From the NCBI GenBank assembly GCA_030037035.1, contig JASHSA010000095.1, positions 1-14,724 on the forward strand: DNA of 14,724 nt. Direction: 5' to 3'. A program made the translations under genes and the position numbers. This document shows positions 14,249-14,724 of this stretch, in pieces; positions within the stretch are counted from its first letter, which is position 1; every line of letters starts with the position of its first letter. Source of the stretch: Thermoplasmata archaeon (GTDB taxonomy: Archaea > Thermoplasmatota > Thermoplasmata > Lutacidiplasmatales > UBA184). The notes under the pieces are model-generated. The model was given only the letters and a program-made list of their open reading frames with translations. It made no database searches and was not told the origin of the DNA.

Positions 14249-14724
14249 CCGCGCCTCCCCACCCCGACGCGGCCGGCGACCCGCGCCGCCCATCGCACGA
14301 GGTCGGCCTGCCGGTCCGCCTCGACGACGCCGAGGACGATCGTCCCGTCCCCGGTCCGCTCGGCGAACGGCGGCGCGGTCCGCTCGGCGCGGCGCAGCAG
14401 ACGCTGACGCAGCTGGACCCCGTCCTTGAACCGGGAGGAGCAGTAGTGGAGCGGCACCCCGACGCGGCGGTCCCGGACGAGGCGTTCCGCGAGCGCCCGG
14501 CTCCCGTCGACCCCCCAGCCGTTCCTCCCGTCGGAGCGATAGCCGCGCTCGACGAGATGCGCCTCGTTCGTCTCGGAGAACTCGAGCTCGTTGAGGTTGA
14601 CGAAGTCGACCCCGATCCCCTCGAGCGCGTGCAGGAGGCGCCGCAGCTCGGCCTCCTTCTCGGGGAGCACCGGGATCTCGACCCCCCGCCGGAGCCCCCA
14701 CGACGGCGCCTCCTCGAGGACGCG
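14059..14724 (-). CDS. Radical-SAM-related protein of the COG2108 type, C-terminal part (cut by the window edge)
   Basis: The frame is open to the right edge of the window, so the N-terminus, including any CxxxCxxC radical-SAM motif, lies outside. About 221 residues are visible. The recognisable blocks are VEIPVLPEKEAELRRLL, then FVNLNELEFSETNEAHL, an RGY segment and PLHYCSSRFKDGVQLRQRLL. These are landmarks I associate with the archaeal COG2108 family, annotated as related to pyruvate formate-lyase activating enzyme and of unknown function. The protein ends in YPTADALEVERAPL and a short Gly-rich tail. An internal GTG at 14670 is not the true start. Its 3' end overlaps the folD-linked small gene by about 190 bases in a tail-to-tail arrangement. 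Confidence 0.8.
   Translation of the reverse strand, partial: RVLEEAPSWGLRRGVEIPVLPEKEAELRRLLHALEGIGVDFVNLNELEFSETNEAHLVERGYRSDGRNGWGVDGSRALAERLVRDRRVGVPLHYCSSRFKDGVQLRQRLLRRAERTAPPFAERTGDGTIVLGVVEADRQADLVRWAARVAGRVGVGRRGYRLDPLRRSVELSPGRLRRFAGRLRAPAFEVERYPTADALEVERAPLNAAARSRLGVGGGGT

Noticed and set aside
13433..14701. 422-codon minus-strand ORF covering folD and the radical-SAM-related gene
   Set aside because: An Arg/Ala-rich shadow frame. The conserved COG2108-like frame and the folD frame explain the same bases.
1..14724. CRISPR array, insertion sequence or prophage genes
   Set aside because: I see no regularly spaced repeats, no transposase or integrase domains and no phage genes. The Cys/Met remnant is the only broken gene.

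Overview
This is a high-GC window from an archaeon, most plausibly an uncultured Thermoplasmatota-type lineage. The lineage is inference. The archaeal assignment rests on four things: a membrane-anchored LonB protease with two transmembrane helices inside its AAA+ domain, an archaeal-type NMN adenylyltransferase (NadM), TATA-box-like promoters at sensible distances from several genes, and a tRNA gene without an encoded CCA. Genes are tightly packed, with ATGA/GTGA overlaps.

Left part (1-7712): after a mostly non-coding 600 bases holding at most one doubtful small reverse-strand ORF, six plus-strand genes form one operon. In order they resemble HyfC (NuoH type), HyfE, HyfF (NuoN/M/L type), HyfG (large subunit), a ferredoxin-HyfI fusion (NuoB type) and HyfB (NuoL type). 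Together they make a compact membrane complex related to hydrogenase-4, formate hydrogenlyase and complex I. The large subunit has lost all four cysteines that hold the [NiFe] centre, and also the His of the GPxHP loop. The small subunit keeps its cluster cysteines and has a one-cluster ferredoxin domain fused to its N-terminus. The proton-channel Glu/Lys/His residues of the antiporter-like subunits are intact. The operon is therefore an energy-converting-hydrogenase-related (Ehr-like) complex with a full proton-pumping arm, a two-cluster wire, no recognisable active site and no electron-input module. Its substrate is unknown. This is the most interesting system in the window.

Middle part (7713-9931): convergent to the operon is a reverse-strand pair, an unrecognised 166-residue protein followed by a universal stress protein (UspA family). 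About 660 bases without a convincing gene follow. Next come tRNA-Thr(CGU) on the minus strand and the C-terminal remnant of a Cys/Met-metabolism PLP enzyme, whose last codons double as the tRNA promoter.

Right part (9932-14724): a reverse-strand operon lonB / small Cys-His protein / nadM faces a plus-strand pair, folD and a small four-cysteine protein. The shared region between lonB and folD holds two opposed TATA-like boxes and a perfect 8-bp palindrome ahead of lonB. FolD has no ATG, GTG or TTG at its expected start, and it lacks the conserved catalytic Lys and other substrate-site residues while keeping its nucleotide site. The window ends in the C-terminal part of a reverse-strand COG2108-type radical-SAM-related protein. 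Its 3' end overlaps antisense with the Arg/Ser-rich tail of the four-cysteine protein.
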